A DNA stretch of 64,000 nucleotides from Leptothrix sp. (in: b-proteobacteria) (GTDB lineage: Bacteria > Pseudomonadota > Gammaproteobacteria > Burkholderiales > Burkholderiaceae_C). Under the pieces are notes generated by a model. It made no database searches. It was given only the letters and a program-made list of their open reading frames with translations, and was not told where the DNA came from. Position numbers and translations under genes: made by a program. Location of the stretch: the NCBI GenBank assembly GCA_013822265.1, contig PNKD01000002.1, positions 28,563-92,562 of the forward strand, given 5' to 3'. The first letter of the stretch is position 1. Each line of letters opens with the position of its first letter. Positions 1 to 9,408 of this stretch are shown here, one piece after another.

Positions 1-2
1 AG

Positions 3-3000
3 GTGCCGACGCTGACCACGGCACAGATCGCGGCACTCGACGCCGCGGCGCTGGCCTCGATGGACACGGCCGACGTGGCGCTGCTGGGCACCGCCCAGGT
101 GGCCGCGCTGACGGCCGACCAGCTGGGTGCGATGGGCACCGCGCAGTTCGCCGCGCTGACCGCCACGCAGGCCGCGGCGCTGACCACGACGCAGCTCGCC
201 GAGCTGGCTGTCGGCAGCCTGAATGCGCTGGGCACGGCCCAGTTCCAGGCCCTGACGACACGCCAGATCGCGGCGCTGACCGGCGAGCAGATCGGGGCCC
301 TCGAGACGGCCGACCTCGCCGCGCTCGGTTCGCTGCAGCTGCGCGCCCTCGGCGCCGAACAGTTGGCCGCACTCACCACCGCCAGCATCGGCGCGCTGGG
401 CACCGCCCAGGTCGCCGCGCTGAGCACGGCGCAGATTGCGCTGATCGAGGCCGACGACCTGGCCGCGATGGGCACGGCCCAGCTGCGCGCACTGAGCGCC
501 GCCCAAGTGGCGGCGATCACCGCCGGCCAGGCCGCCGCGCTCGACTCTGCCGACCTGGCGGCCTTGGGCACGGGCACGATCGCGTCGCTGAACACCGCCG
601 CCGTCGCCGCGCTGACCACGGCCAGCGTGGCCGGGCTGTCGACCGACCAGATTCCATTGCTGAGCACGGCCCAGATTCGGGCCCTGGAGCCCTCGGTGCT
701 GGCCGCGCTGGGCACGGCGCAGATCGGTGCGCTGGGCACGGCCCAGATCGCCCGCCTGACCGAAGATCAGGTCGCCAACCTCGAAACCGCCGACGTCGCC
801 GCGCTGTCGGTGGCGCAGCTCGCTGCCTTCGGCACCGCGGCCATCGCGGCGTTGACGACGGCCGGCGTGGCCGCGCTGACCACGGCCCAAGTGGCGAGCC
901 TGAGCACGGCGCAGATCGCCGCCATCGAGGCCGGTGACCTGTCCGCGATGACCAGCACCCAGCTGCAGGCCCTGACCACGGCACAGCTGCCGGCACTCAC
1001 CGCCGGCCAGGCCGCCGCGTTCGTCAGCACCGACATCGCGCTGCTCAGCGGCACGCAGGTCGCCGCCATCGGCAGCGCCGCCATCGCGGCCTTCAGCACC
1101 AACGTCATCAGCGCACTGAGCACGGCCCAGGTGGCCGGCCTGGTCACCGCCCAGCTGCGTGCGCTGAGCGCCACCCAGGTGGCCGCCATCGGCACCGACG
1201 ACCTCAACGTGCTGGGCAGCGCGCAGGTGGCCGCGCTGTCGACCGGCCAGATCGCGGCGCTGACGACGACCCAGCTCGCCGCGCTGGACAACACGCACCT
1301 CGGGTACCTGAGCACGGCGCAATTGCGCGCCATCGGCGCCACCGAACTCACGGCGCTGGACACGACACAGATCCAGGCCCTGTCGACCACGCAGGTGGTC
1401 AGCCTCAGCGCCGCGCAGGCGGCCGCCATGGAGACCGCTGACCTGGCCGCGCTGCTGAACGCGCAGGTGACGGCGCTGTCGACTTCGGCGATCGCGGCAC
1501 TGAGCCAGGGCCAGTTCGACGCCCTGACCACGGCCCAGGTGGGCGCCTTGTCGGCGACGCAACTGCGCGCCATCCCGACCGCCACGCTGGTGGCCATGGC
1601 CACCGACGACGTGAACGCGCTGAGCGCGCTGCAGTTCGCCGCGCTGTCGACGGCGCAGGTGGCGGCACTGACGACGACGCAGCTGGCCAACCTCACCGAC
1701 GCGCTGCTCGGCAGCATGGGCACGGCCCAGTTGGCGGCCATAGACCCGACCCGGCTCGCCGCGCTGGGCACGTCGGAGTTCGCGGCCCTCACCGCGACGC
1801 AGATCGGCGCACTGACGACGGCGCAGGTGGTGGCGATGGAGACCGCCGACCTGGCCTCGCTGACCGACCTGCAGCTGCGCGGCATGAGCACCGCCGGCAT
1901 CGCCGCGCTGAGCGCAGCGCAACTGCAGGCGCTGGTGACCGGCCAGATCAGCGGGCTCACGACCGCCCAGCTGCGTGCCATCGCGCCCTCGGACCTGGCG
2001 CAGATGGAGACGGCCGACCTGGCCCAGCTCAGCCAGAGCCAGCTCGCCGGGCTGACCACGACGCAGGTGGCGGCGCTGACCACGGCGCAGCTGACCAACC
2101 TCAGCGACGCGCAGCTCGGTTACCTGGGCACGGCGCAGATCGCGGCCATCGATTCGGGCAAGCTCAACGCACTGTCGACCGACCAGGTCCGCGTGCTGAG
2201 CACGGCGCAGATCGCGGCGCTGACCACCGCCCAGGTGGCCGGCATGGAGACCGTCGACCTCGCCGCGCTGACCACCGACCAGGTGCGTGCGCTGGGCACC
2301 GAGGACATCGTGGCCCTGAGTACGACGCAGCTGCAGGCCCTGGGCACGGCCCAGGTGGCGGCGCTGCGCACCAACCAGGTGGCGGTCATCGAATCGGCCG
2401 ACCTGGCGCAGATGGAGACGGCCGACCTGGCCGCGATGGGCACGGCGCAGATCCGCGCGCTGACCTCGGCGCAGGTTGACGCGCTGACGACGACGCAACT
2501 CACCAACCTGGGCACCGCACAGCTGGCGGCCATCGGCACGGCGCAGATCAGCGCCATCGCCGCGGCCGACCTGAACACCCTGAGCTCGACGCAGTTCCAG
2601 GCGCTGGGTACGGCGCAGATCGCCAAGCTGAGCACGGCCCAGGTCAACGGGCTGGAGACCGAGGACCTGGCCGCGCTGAGCACGGCGCAGGTGCGTGCCA
2701 TCAGCACCGCCGGCATCAACGCGCTGTCCACCGCGGGCATTGAGGCGCTGTCCGGCACCCAGGTGCTGGCGCTGACGACGCAGCAGGTGCGGGCCCTGAG
2801 CTCGGCCAACATCACGGCGCTGGAGACCGCCGACCTCGCCGCGATGAGCGTGAGCCAGATGGCCGCGTTCACCGTCGACCAGCTCGGCGCGATGAGCGCC
2901 GGCCAGTTCGCGGCCATGACGACCAAGCAGGTGGCGGGCCTGAGCATCGGCCAGATCGGGGCCCTCTCGGCCGCTGACCTGGCGCAGTTCACGACGACCC

Positions 3001-4754
3001 AGTTCGCGGCCATGACCGTGGCGCAAGTGGCGGCGTTCAGCACCGCCCAGGTCAACGGCATGGACACCGCCGACCTCGCGGCGCTGAGCACGGCGCAGAT
3101 CCGCGCGCTGACCACGGCCAGCATCGCCGCACTGAGCACCGCCGGCCTCGAGGCGCTGAGCACCGCCCAGGTGGCGGCGCTGACCACGACGCAGGTGCAG
3201 GCGATAGAGGTTGCCGACATCGCCGCGCTGCAGACCGCCGACCTGGTGGCGATGGGCACGGCGCAGATCGCGGCGCTGAGCACGGCGCAGATCGACGCGC
3301 TGAGCACCGGCCAGCTGGCCGCGTTGACCACCGCCCAGGTGGCCGCGCTGACCACGGCGCAGCTGCAGGCGCTCAGCGGTGCCGAGCTGTCGGCGCTGGA
3401 CAGCGCGCAGATCACCGCGCTGACCACGGCGCAGATCGCCAGCCTGGGCACGGCGCAGATCGCGGCGCTGGACAACGCCGACCTGGCGGTGCTGAGCACG
3501 GCGCAGGTGCGTGCGCTGAGCACCGACAACATCGCGGCGCTGGGCACGGCGCAGGTGGCCGCACTCGGCACGGCGCAGGTCGCCGCGCTGAGCACGGCGC
3601 AGGTACAGGCCATCGAGACGGCCGACCTCGTGGCGATGGAGTCGGCCGACCTGCGCGCCTTCACCAGCGCCCAGATCGCGGCGCTGAGCAGCGCGCAGAT
3701 CGACGCGCTGACGACGGTGCAGCTGGGCCAGCTCACGACCACGCAGGTGGCATCGCTGAGCACGGCGCAGCTGGCGCAGCTGGACACGGCCGACATCGCC
3801 GCGCTGAGCACCGAGCAGTTCGCGGCGCTGACGACGGCACAGATCGCCGCGCTGAGCACCGACCAGATCATCGGTCTGGCCACGGTCGACATCGCGGCGC
3901 TGACCACGGTCCAGGCGCGCGCGCTGACCGTCGACCAGATCACCGCGCTGACCACCGAACAGGTGGTGGCGCTGGAGACTGCCGACCTCGGCGCGATGAC
4001 GATGACCCAGTACAACGCCTTCGAGGGTGAGGACTGGGCGGCGATGAGCACGGCGCAGTTCGCCGCGCTGCAGGCCGTGACGCCCATCGTGCTGGACCTG
4101 AACGGCGACGGCGTGCAGACGCTGGCCGCTGCCGACGGCGTGAACTTCGACCTCAGCGGCCTGGGCCAGGCCACGCAGGTGGGTTGGGCCAGCGCACAGG
4201 ACGGCCTGCTGGTGCGCGACATCAACGGCGACGGTGCCATCAACGACGGGCGCGAGCTCTTCGGGGCGGCCACCGAGTTGGCCAACGGCCAGCGTGCCGG
4301 TGACGGCTACCGTGCAATGGCCGCGCTGGACAGCAACGGCGACGGCAGTCTGACGGCCGCCGACGAGAAGTTCGGCGAACTCAAGCTCTGGGTCGACGGC
4401 AACAGCGACGGCGTCACCGACGCCGGCGAGCTGAAGGGGCTGGCGGACTTCGGCATCACCGCCATCGACCTCGACTTCGCCAAGGGCAGCGAGCTGAACA
4501 ACGGCAACCTGCTGGGCCTGACGGGCAGCTACACGAAGGACGACGGCAGCACCGCCGCGATGGCCGACGTGTGGTTCGCCAAGCAGGCCGACGCCCCGGC
4601 GCTGGGCGACCTGCTCGCGGCCCCGGCAGCCACGCTGCTGGCCGACGCCGGCAGCACGCAGGCCGCCACGGCCGCGGCACCGGCCGCGGTGGCGACCATC
4701 GGCCGCGTGGCGATGGACGACGAACTGCTGCGCGCCCAGACGCCGCTGATCTGA
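3..4754 (+). CDS. Giant octapeptide-repeat protein with EF-hand-like Ca-binding C-terminal region (5' end probably outside the window)
   Basis: Open from the window edge (GTG at nt 3 is probably not the true start, because repeats already run there). About 169 octads of type [ST]TAQ[IVL]AAL, then DLNGDGV, DINGDGAIND, DSNGDGSLTAAD and DGNSDGVTDAGE motifs. Confidence 0.9.
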   Translation: MPTLTTAQIAALDAAALASMDTADVALLGTAQVAALTADQLGAMGTAQFAALTATQAAALTTTQLAELAVGSLNALGTAQFQALTTRQIAALTGEQIGALETADLAALGSLQLRALGAEQLAALTTASIGALGTAQVAALSTAQIALIEADDLAAMGTAQLRALSAAQVAAITAGQAAALDSADLAALGTGTIASLNTAAVAALTTASVAGLSTDQIPLLSTAQIRALEPSVLAALGTAQIGALGTAQIARLTEDQVANLETADVAALSVAQLAAFGTAAIAALTTAGVAALTTAQVASLSTAQIAAIEAGDLSAMTSTQLQALTTAQLPALTAGQAAAFVSTDIALLSGTQVAAIGSAAIAAFSTNVISALSTAQVAGLVTAQLRALSATQVAAIGTDDLNVLGSAQVAALSTGQIAALTTTQLAALDNTHLGYLSTAQLRAIGATELTALDTTQIQALSTTQVVSLSAAQAAAMETADLAALLNAQVTALSTSAIAALSQGQFDALTTAQVGALSATQLRAIPTATLVAMATDDVNALSALQFAALSTAQVAALTTTQLANLTDALLGSMGTAQLAAIDPTRLAALGTSEFAALTATQIGALTTAQVVAMETADLASLTDLQLRGMSTAGIAALSAAQLQALVTGQISGLTTAQLRAIAPSDLAQMETADLAQLSQSQLAGLTTTQVAALTTAQLTNLSDAQLGYLGTAQIAAIDSGKLNALSTDQVRVLSTAQIAALTTAQVAGMETVDLAALTTDQVRALGTEDIVALSTTQLQALGTAQVAALRTNQVAVIESADLAQMETADLAAMGTAQIRALTSAQVDALTTTQLTNLGTAQLAAIGTAQISAIAAADLNTLSSTQFQALGTAQIAKLSTAQVNGLETEDLAALSTAQVRAISTAGINALSTAGIEALSGTQVLALTTQQVRALSSANITALETADLAAMSVSQMAAFTVDQLGAMSAGQFAAMTTKQVAGLSIGQIGALSAADLAQFTTTQFAAMTVAQVAAFSTAQVNGMDTADLAALSTAQIRALTTASIAALSTAGLEALSTAQVAALTTTQVQAIEVADIAALQTADLVAMGTAQIAALSTAQIDALSTGQLAALTTAQVAALTTAQLQALSGAELSALDSAQITALTTAQIASLGTAQIAALDNADLAVLSTAQVRALSTDNIAALGTAQVAALGTAQVAALSTAQVQAIETADLVAMESADLRAFTSAQIAALSSAQIDALTTVQLGQLTTTQVASLSTAQLAQLDTADIAALSTEQFAALTTAQIAALSTDQIIGLATVDIAALTTVQARALTVDQITALTTEQVVALETADLGAMTMTQYNAFEGEDWAAMSTAQFAALQAVTPIVLDLNGDGVQTLAAADGVNFDLSGLGQATQVGWASAQDGLLVRDINGDGAINDGRELFGAATELANGQRAGDGYRAMAALDSNGDGSLTAADEKFGELKLWVDGNSDGVTDAGELKGLADFGITAIDLDFAKGSELNNGNLLGLTGSYTKDDGSTAAMADVWFAKQADAPALGDLLAAPAATLLADAGSTQAATAAAPAAVATIGRVAMDDELLRAQTPLI
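15..4070 (+). repeat. In-frame 24-bp (8-aa) tandem repeat array, about 169 units, with higher-order 408-bp and 240-bp periods
   Basis: Manual octad parsing of the translated ORF. ETADLAAL-type units at nt 1431, 1839, 2247, 2655, 3063, 3471 and 3879 are exactly 408 nt apart. Confidence 0.92.
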
Positions 4755-5133
4755 GGCTGACGACGGCCGCGCCGGGCCGGGTGGCCTCCTTGCGGGGGTG
4801 GCCCGGTCCGGCGCACTGGTGAGGCCGAGAAGTTGCCCTGTCGTTGCGGCAGCGACAGCGACTTGGCGATGACCGCCCCACGGCACACCGCCGGCCCGTG
4901 CACGAGTGCGTGGGTGCCGGGCCGGCAGCGGGTCACGGCAACGCGGTCCGCCGGGCTCAAGCCGCTGCGGCGGTGTGTCGATGGACCCAAGGTTGGCCCC
5001 AGAATGCCTGGAACGAAGAAGGGCGGTGCCGGCGGGGTCTCGATGCCGCGGGGGCGCGGCGCCATGGAGCGCATGGCGGCGCGCCCGATCCGGTGCCCGT
5101 GCTGCCGACGTCTCGTCCTCGCTGGAGCGGAAC

Positions 5134-6978
5134 ATGCACTTTCACCTTTGGCCACGGCTGTCAGTGCGGACCAAGCTGCGCCTGATCATCGGCCTGCAGT
5201 CGCTGGGCATCGTCGTAGGCGGATCGGTCGCCATGCAGGCGCTGTCGCAGTCGCAGGCCGTGACGCGCGTCGTCGTGAACCAGGCCGCCGCGCTGAGCCA
5301 GCTGCAAAGCGCCGACATAGCGCACGAAGGCCTGCGCTCGATCGTGTACGCCTCGCTCCATGACGGCGATGTCGACAAGGTGCGGCTGGCAACGGAAGCC
5401 AGGCAATATTCGCAGCGCATGCGCATGGCCCTCGAGCACCTGGGCGGGATCAAGATCGAGCCCGAACTGCAAGTCGGGCTGGCCGAGGGGCAGGGCGTCG
5501 CGGCGCGCTTTGTGGAGACCGCAGAGCGCCTGATCGACACGGCGATGATCGACCGCCGGGCCGCCGAGGCGCGGCTGCCCGAGTTCAACCGGGTGTTCGA
5601 CGAACTGATGGCCGTGTTCGATCACCACACCGCCGTGCTGCGCGAGCGCAACGACCGGGCAGTGGCGCAGGTCGAGGAAGTCAGGACCTGGGCACTGCAG
5701 TTCATCGCGGCCACGGTGCTCGCCGGTCTGGCACTGACGATGGCCGTGATCGGCTGGATCGGCCGCTCGATCCGCCTTTCCCTGCAGCGGATCGAGGGTG
5801 TCGCGTCGGCGGTGGCCGCGGGTGACCTCGAACGGCGGGCCGAAGCCGAGGCCACGGACGAAGTCGGGCGCCTCGGACACGCCGTCAACGCGATGGCCGA
5901 CAAGCTCAAACAACTGCTGGACCAGGCCCTCGGCGACGCCGAGCGCCACCGCTTCGGCGCCGAGCTCAACGACGCATTGGAGATGGCGGAGTCGGAAGCG
6001 GACGTTTATCGGGTCGTGCAGCACGCGATGGGCAGCGTGGCGCCCGGCAGTCCGATGGAGCTGCTGGTGTCGGACTCGAGTCGCGCCTCGCTGCAGCGGG
6101 CGACCGGACACGGCGCCGTCGGCTGCACGGTGACTTCGCCCTACGCCTGCCAGGCGGTTCGCCGGGGCAGCAGCCTCGTCTTCGACAACAGCCAGGCGTT
6201 GAACGCGTGCCCTCGCCTGCGCGATCGCCCGACGGCCTGCGGCGCCGTCTCGGCGGTGTGCGTGCCGCTGCCCTTCATGGGGCACGCGCTCGGCGTGCTG
6301 CACGTGACCGGCCCGGCGGGGCAGGCGCCGTCACCACGCCAGGTGAGCCAGCTGGTGGCCGTCGGCACGCAGGCCGCGGCGCGCATCGGCGTGGTCAGGG
6401 CCTTCGAGCACACCCAGCTGCAGGCCTCTACCGATGCCGCCACCGGCCTGGCCAACCGGCGCGCGTTCGAGGCCACGATCGGCGAGCTGCTGCGCACGAA
6501 GCAGCCGTTTGCCTTGTTGATGGCCGACCTTGACCGGTTCAAGGCGCTCAACGACACCCATGGCCATCCGGCGGGCGACGCCGCGCTGCGCTTGTTCGCC
6601 GACACGATGAAGAGCATCGTCCGCGCGCAGGACACGGTGGCGCGCTGGGGCGGCGAGGAGTTCGCCGTCATCCTGCCGACCACGGGTGCCGACGAAGCGG
6701 CCGAATGGGCCGAGCGGGCCCGATCGGCACTGGCGGCCGCGCTGACGAACGGCAAGGTGCCGCGGTTCACCGTCAGCTTCGGCATCGCCGACTCGACGAT
6801 GGGAACTTGCCTCGAGGACTTGACCCGCATTGCCGACGAGGCGCTGTACCGCTCCAAGGAGTCGGGTCGCGACTGCGCCACCGTGGGCGGCCCCCTCGCC
6901 GCGAGCGAGAGTCCGGGGCGTCAGAGCAGCGCGCACACGGCCGCGGTCGACCCCCAAACGCTGCACCAGACGTCCTGA
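5134..6978 (+). CDS. Membrane-bound diguanylate cyclase (periplasmic sensor, TM, HAMP, GAF-like, GGDEF)
   Basis: Start MHFHLWPRLSVRTKLRLIIGL preceded by GGAG; HAMP-like segment; DAATGLANRRAF, DLDRFKALNDTHGH and RWGGEEFAVILP. Confidence 0.9.
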   Translation: MHFHLWPRLSVRTKLRLIIGLQSLGIVVGGSVAMQALSQSQAVTRVVVNQAAALSQLQSADIAHEGLRSIVYASLHDGDVDKVRLATEARQYSQRMRMALEHLGGIKIEPELQVGLAEGQGVAARFVETAERLIDTAMIDRRAAEARLPEFNRVFDELMAVFDHHTAVLRERNDRAVAQVEEVRTWALQFIAATVLAGLALTMAVIGWIGRSIRLSLQRIEGVASAVAAGDLERRAEAEATDEVGRLGHAVNAMADKLKQLLDQALGDAERHRFGAELNDALEMAESEADVYRVVQHAMGSVAPGSPMELLVSDSSRASLQRATGHGAVGCTVTSPYACQAVRRGSSLVFDNSQALNACPRLRDRPTACGAVSAVCVPLPFMGHALGVLHVTGPAGQAPSPRQVSQLVAVGTQAAARIGVVRAFEHTQLQASTDAATGLANRRAFEATIGELLRTKQPFALLMADLDRFKALNDTHGHPAGDAALRLFADTMKSIVRAQDTVARWGGEEFAVILPTTGADEAAEWAERARSALAAALTNGKVPRFTVSFGIADSTMGTCLEDLTRIADEALYRSKESGRDCATVGGPLAASESPGRQSSAHTAAVDPQTLHQTS

Positions 6979-7113
6979 GCCCCGGGCCTTTCGCCACGCG
7001 GCCGGCAGACGAGATCGCTTCAGTCAGCGACCCCGCAACCGTGCCCTTGGGCTCGCTGCGCCGTCGGCTCGATGCGTTCGACCAGAGCGCCGACGCCGCG
7101 GCGGTGAGCGCGT

Positions 7114-8226
7114 TCAGCCGGCCAGTGCCGCCCTGGCCACGTCCAGCGCGGCGCGGATGGTGACGTCCATGTCCATGTAGCGGTAGGTGCCCAAGCGGCC
7201 GACGAAGGTCACGCCGCGCTCGGCCTTCGCGCGCGCCTGGTAGCGCTGCAGCAGCTGGTCGCCCTCGGTCAGGTGCACGGGATAGTAGGGGATGTCCTGC
7301 GCGCCGCAGGCGCGGCTGAACTCGCGGTAGCACACCGAGCGCTCATGGCTCTCCCAGGGCGCGAAGTGCTTGTGTTCGGTGATGCGTGTGTAGGGCACGC
7401 TGGCGTCGGTGTAGTTCATCACCGCGCAGCCCTGCACGTCGCCCTCGCCCTCGAAACGCTCGAAGTCCAGCGTGCGGTAGGGCAGTCGGCCCTCGTCGAA
7501 ACCGAAATAGCCATCCAGCGGGCCCGACCAGTAGACATGGTCGAAACGCGGCACGTCGGCCGCGGCCAAGCCCTCGCCCAGGTGCACGCCGATGCCGGGG
7601 TGGTCCAGCATGCGCTGCACCATCGGCGTGTAGCCGTCTTCGGGCATGCCCTGGAAGCGGTGGAAGAAGTAGTTGTCGTCGTAGTTGAAGCGCACCGGCA
7701 GCCGCTTGAGGATGGACGCCGGCAGGCGCTTCGGGTCGACGTCCCACTGCTTGAGCGTGTAGCCCTTGAAGAAGGCCTCGTAGAGCTCGCGCCCGATGAA
7801 GCGCAGCGCCTGTTCCTCGAAGCTCCGCGGCTCGGTGATCGAGCGGTCGGCGCGGCTCTCGATGAAGGCGCGAGCCTGCGACGGGTTGAAGGTCTTGCCG
7901 AAGAACTGGTTGATGGTCAGCAGGTTGATCGGCAGCGAGTAGACGCGCCCGCCGGTCGTGGCCTTGACCCGGTTCACGTAGGGCCTGAAGTTCATGTAGC
8001 GGTTGACCAGCGCCCACACCTCCTCGTCGTCGGTGTGGAAGATGTGGGGCCCGTAGACGTGCAGCAGCACGCCCGACTTCGGATCGCGCTCGGTGTGGCA
8101 GTTGCCGGCCACGTGCGCCCGCGTGTCGAAGACGGTGACGCGGTGCCCGGCCTCGGCCAGTTCGCGCGCGATCACGGCGCAGGACAGGCCCGCGCCCGCC
8201 ATGCCGATGTGCAGGGTCTTGTTCAT
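7114..8226 (-). CDS. glf: UDP-galactopyranose mutase
   Basis: MNKTLHIGMAGAGLSCAVIARELAEAGHRVTVFDTRAHVAGNC, YGPHIFHTDDEEVW, KGYTLKQWDVDPKRLPASILKRLPVRFNYDDNYF. Confidence 0.93.
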   Translation of the reverse strand: MNKTLHIGMAGAGLSCAVIARELAEAGHRVTVFDTRAHVAGNCHTERDPKSGVLLHVYGPHIFHTDDEEVWALVNRYMNFRPYVNRVKATTGGRVYSLPINLLTINQFFGKTFNPSQARAFIESRADRSITEPRSFEEQALRFIGRELYEAFFKGYTLKQWDVDPKRLPASILKRLPVRFNYDDNYFFHRFQGMPEDGYTPMVQRMLDHPGIGVHLGEGLAAADVPRFDHVYWSGPLDGYFGFDEGRLPYRTLDFERFEGEGDVQGCAVMNYTDASVPYTRITEHKHFAPWESHERSVCYREFSRACGAQDIPYYPVHLTEGDQLLQRYQARAKAERGVTFVGRLGTYRYMDMDVTIRAALDVARAALAG

Positions 8227-8257
8227 GCCGTCCTTCGGGTCAGGGGCCGCCGGCGCG

Positions 8258-9346
8258 TCAGGCCACGGCCTCGGCCGGCTCGCGCTCGGCGAGCGCAGGC
8301 ACGGTCTCGCGGGCATGCGCGTCCGCGGCTTGCGGCACCAGCGCATCCGCGGCCTCGACCGCCTTCGGCCGCAGCGAGCAGCCGACCGCCTGCGCCAGCC
8401 GGCCGACCTCGCGCTCGAACACCAGGCGTTCGCGCGTCACGGCCTCGCAGGCCGCGCGCTGCAGGCCGAAGTGGTGGGCGTGGTCGGCCATCACCAGGCG
8501 CGCCGCGGCGAAGATCTGGTCGACGTCGTCGGGCTTGAAGTAGAACTCGTCGGGCAGCGCGTAGTCGCGCGCGGCACCGGCATCCAGCGCAAATACGCAG
8601 CAGCCGCGCAGCAGTGCCTCGCGCGCCATGCGGTCCTTGCCGGGGAAGTTACCCAGGTCGATGAAGAGCTTGCTGCGGCCCAGAGCGTCGTAGACCTGCT
8701 CGCGGCTCATGCCCTTGATCAGGTGCACGCGTGCGTGGCATTCGCGCTCGAGCCGCGCGGCCACCGCGGCCACGTCGTAGATGACCTTGCCGCCGGCGTT
8801 CATCGCGATGTCGGTGCGAGGCAGGCCGTGGGCGATGCCGGCCAGCGGCGTGTAGTCCGACAGCGGCAGCGCCTGCGGCATGCCCAGCGCCTGCACGAAG
8901 TCGCGGGCATAGCCCGACTGCCAGGCGTGCACGACGCGTGAATGGCGCAGCGTGTTCAGGTTGACGTGGCGCGGCCCCAGGCCCTCGAGCGCGTTGTCGA
9001 CGCTCAGCCACCAGATCACGCAGCGGCTGCGCGGGATGTGCTTCATCCAGTTGATGTAGACCTCGGGCAGCACGAAGCAGGTGTTGGGGCCCAGGTGCAC
9101 CATGTCGGCCGGCACGGTGCGGTACCCGTCGTAGTCGTCGAAAGGGTTGCGGCGCGCGGGCACGCGCAGCACCACGTCGCCCCCGCCGGCCTGGGCCGCG
9201 GCGCCGGCCAGCACCTCCAGATCGCCCGCCTGCGTGTACCAGACGCGGGCGTCCCAGCCCTGGCCGAGCAGGCTGTCGGAGAGCTGGTGCAGCGCCTCGG
9301 GGCCGCCGGTGCGCACGCCCAGGGGAATCAGGATGACGATCTGCAT
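8258..9346 (-). CDS. Glycosyltransferase-like protein next to glf
   Basis: MQIVILIPLGVRTGGPEALHQLSDSL; C-terminal GKDRMAREALLRGCCVFALDAGAARDY resembles GT4-like folds; glf neighbour. Confidence 0.65.
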   Translation of the reverse strand: MQIVILIPLGVRTGGPEALHQLSDSLLGQGWDARVWYTQAGDLEVLAGAAAQAGGGDVVLRVPARRNPFDDYDGYRTVPADMVHLGPNTCFVLPEVYINWMKHIPRSRCVIWWLSVDNALEGLGPRHVNLNTLRHSRVVHAWQSGYARDFVQALGMPQALPLSDYTPLAGIAHGLPRTDIAMNAGGKVIYDVAAVAARLERECHARVHLIKGMSREQVYDALGRSKLFIDLGNFPGKDRMAREALLRGCCVFALDAGAARDYALPDEFYFKPDDVDQIFAAARLVMADHAHHFGLQRAACEAVTRERLVFEREVGRLAQAVGCSLRPKAVEAADALVPQAADAHARETVPALAEREPAEAVA

Positions 9347-9408
9347 TTCGGGGGGCCTCGCGGGGTTGATCTATTGTGTTGGCGGGTGCGGCGTTGGCGC
9401 AACAGCGG

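Noticed and set aside
2120-4285. 721-aa and 443-aa (767-2098) reverse-strand ORFs opposite the octad array
   Set aside because: Antisense of a 24-bp repeat with strong codon bias; the open frame is a by-product of the repeat composition (no TAA/TAG/TGA arises in that frame). No start signals or domain.
4829-4862. Hairpin-like CTGTCGTTGCGGCAGCGACAG as a terminator of the repeat gene
   Set aside because: Short stem with no U-tract; not distinguishable from chance in GC-rich DNA.
4754-5133. Small ORFs 4833-5363 and 4844-5185
   Set aside because: Overlap the diguanylate cyclase start and show no domain or plausible initiation; probably 5' leader of the GGDEF gene.
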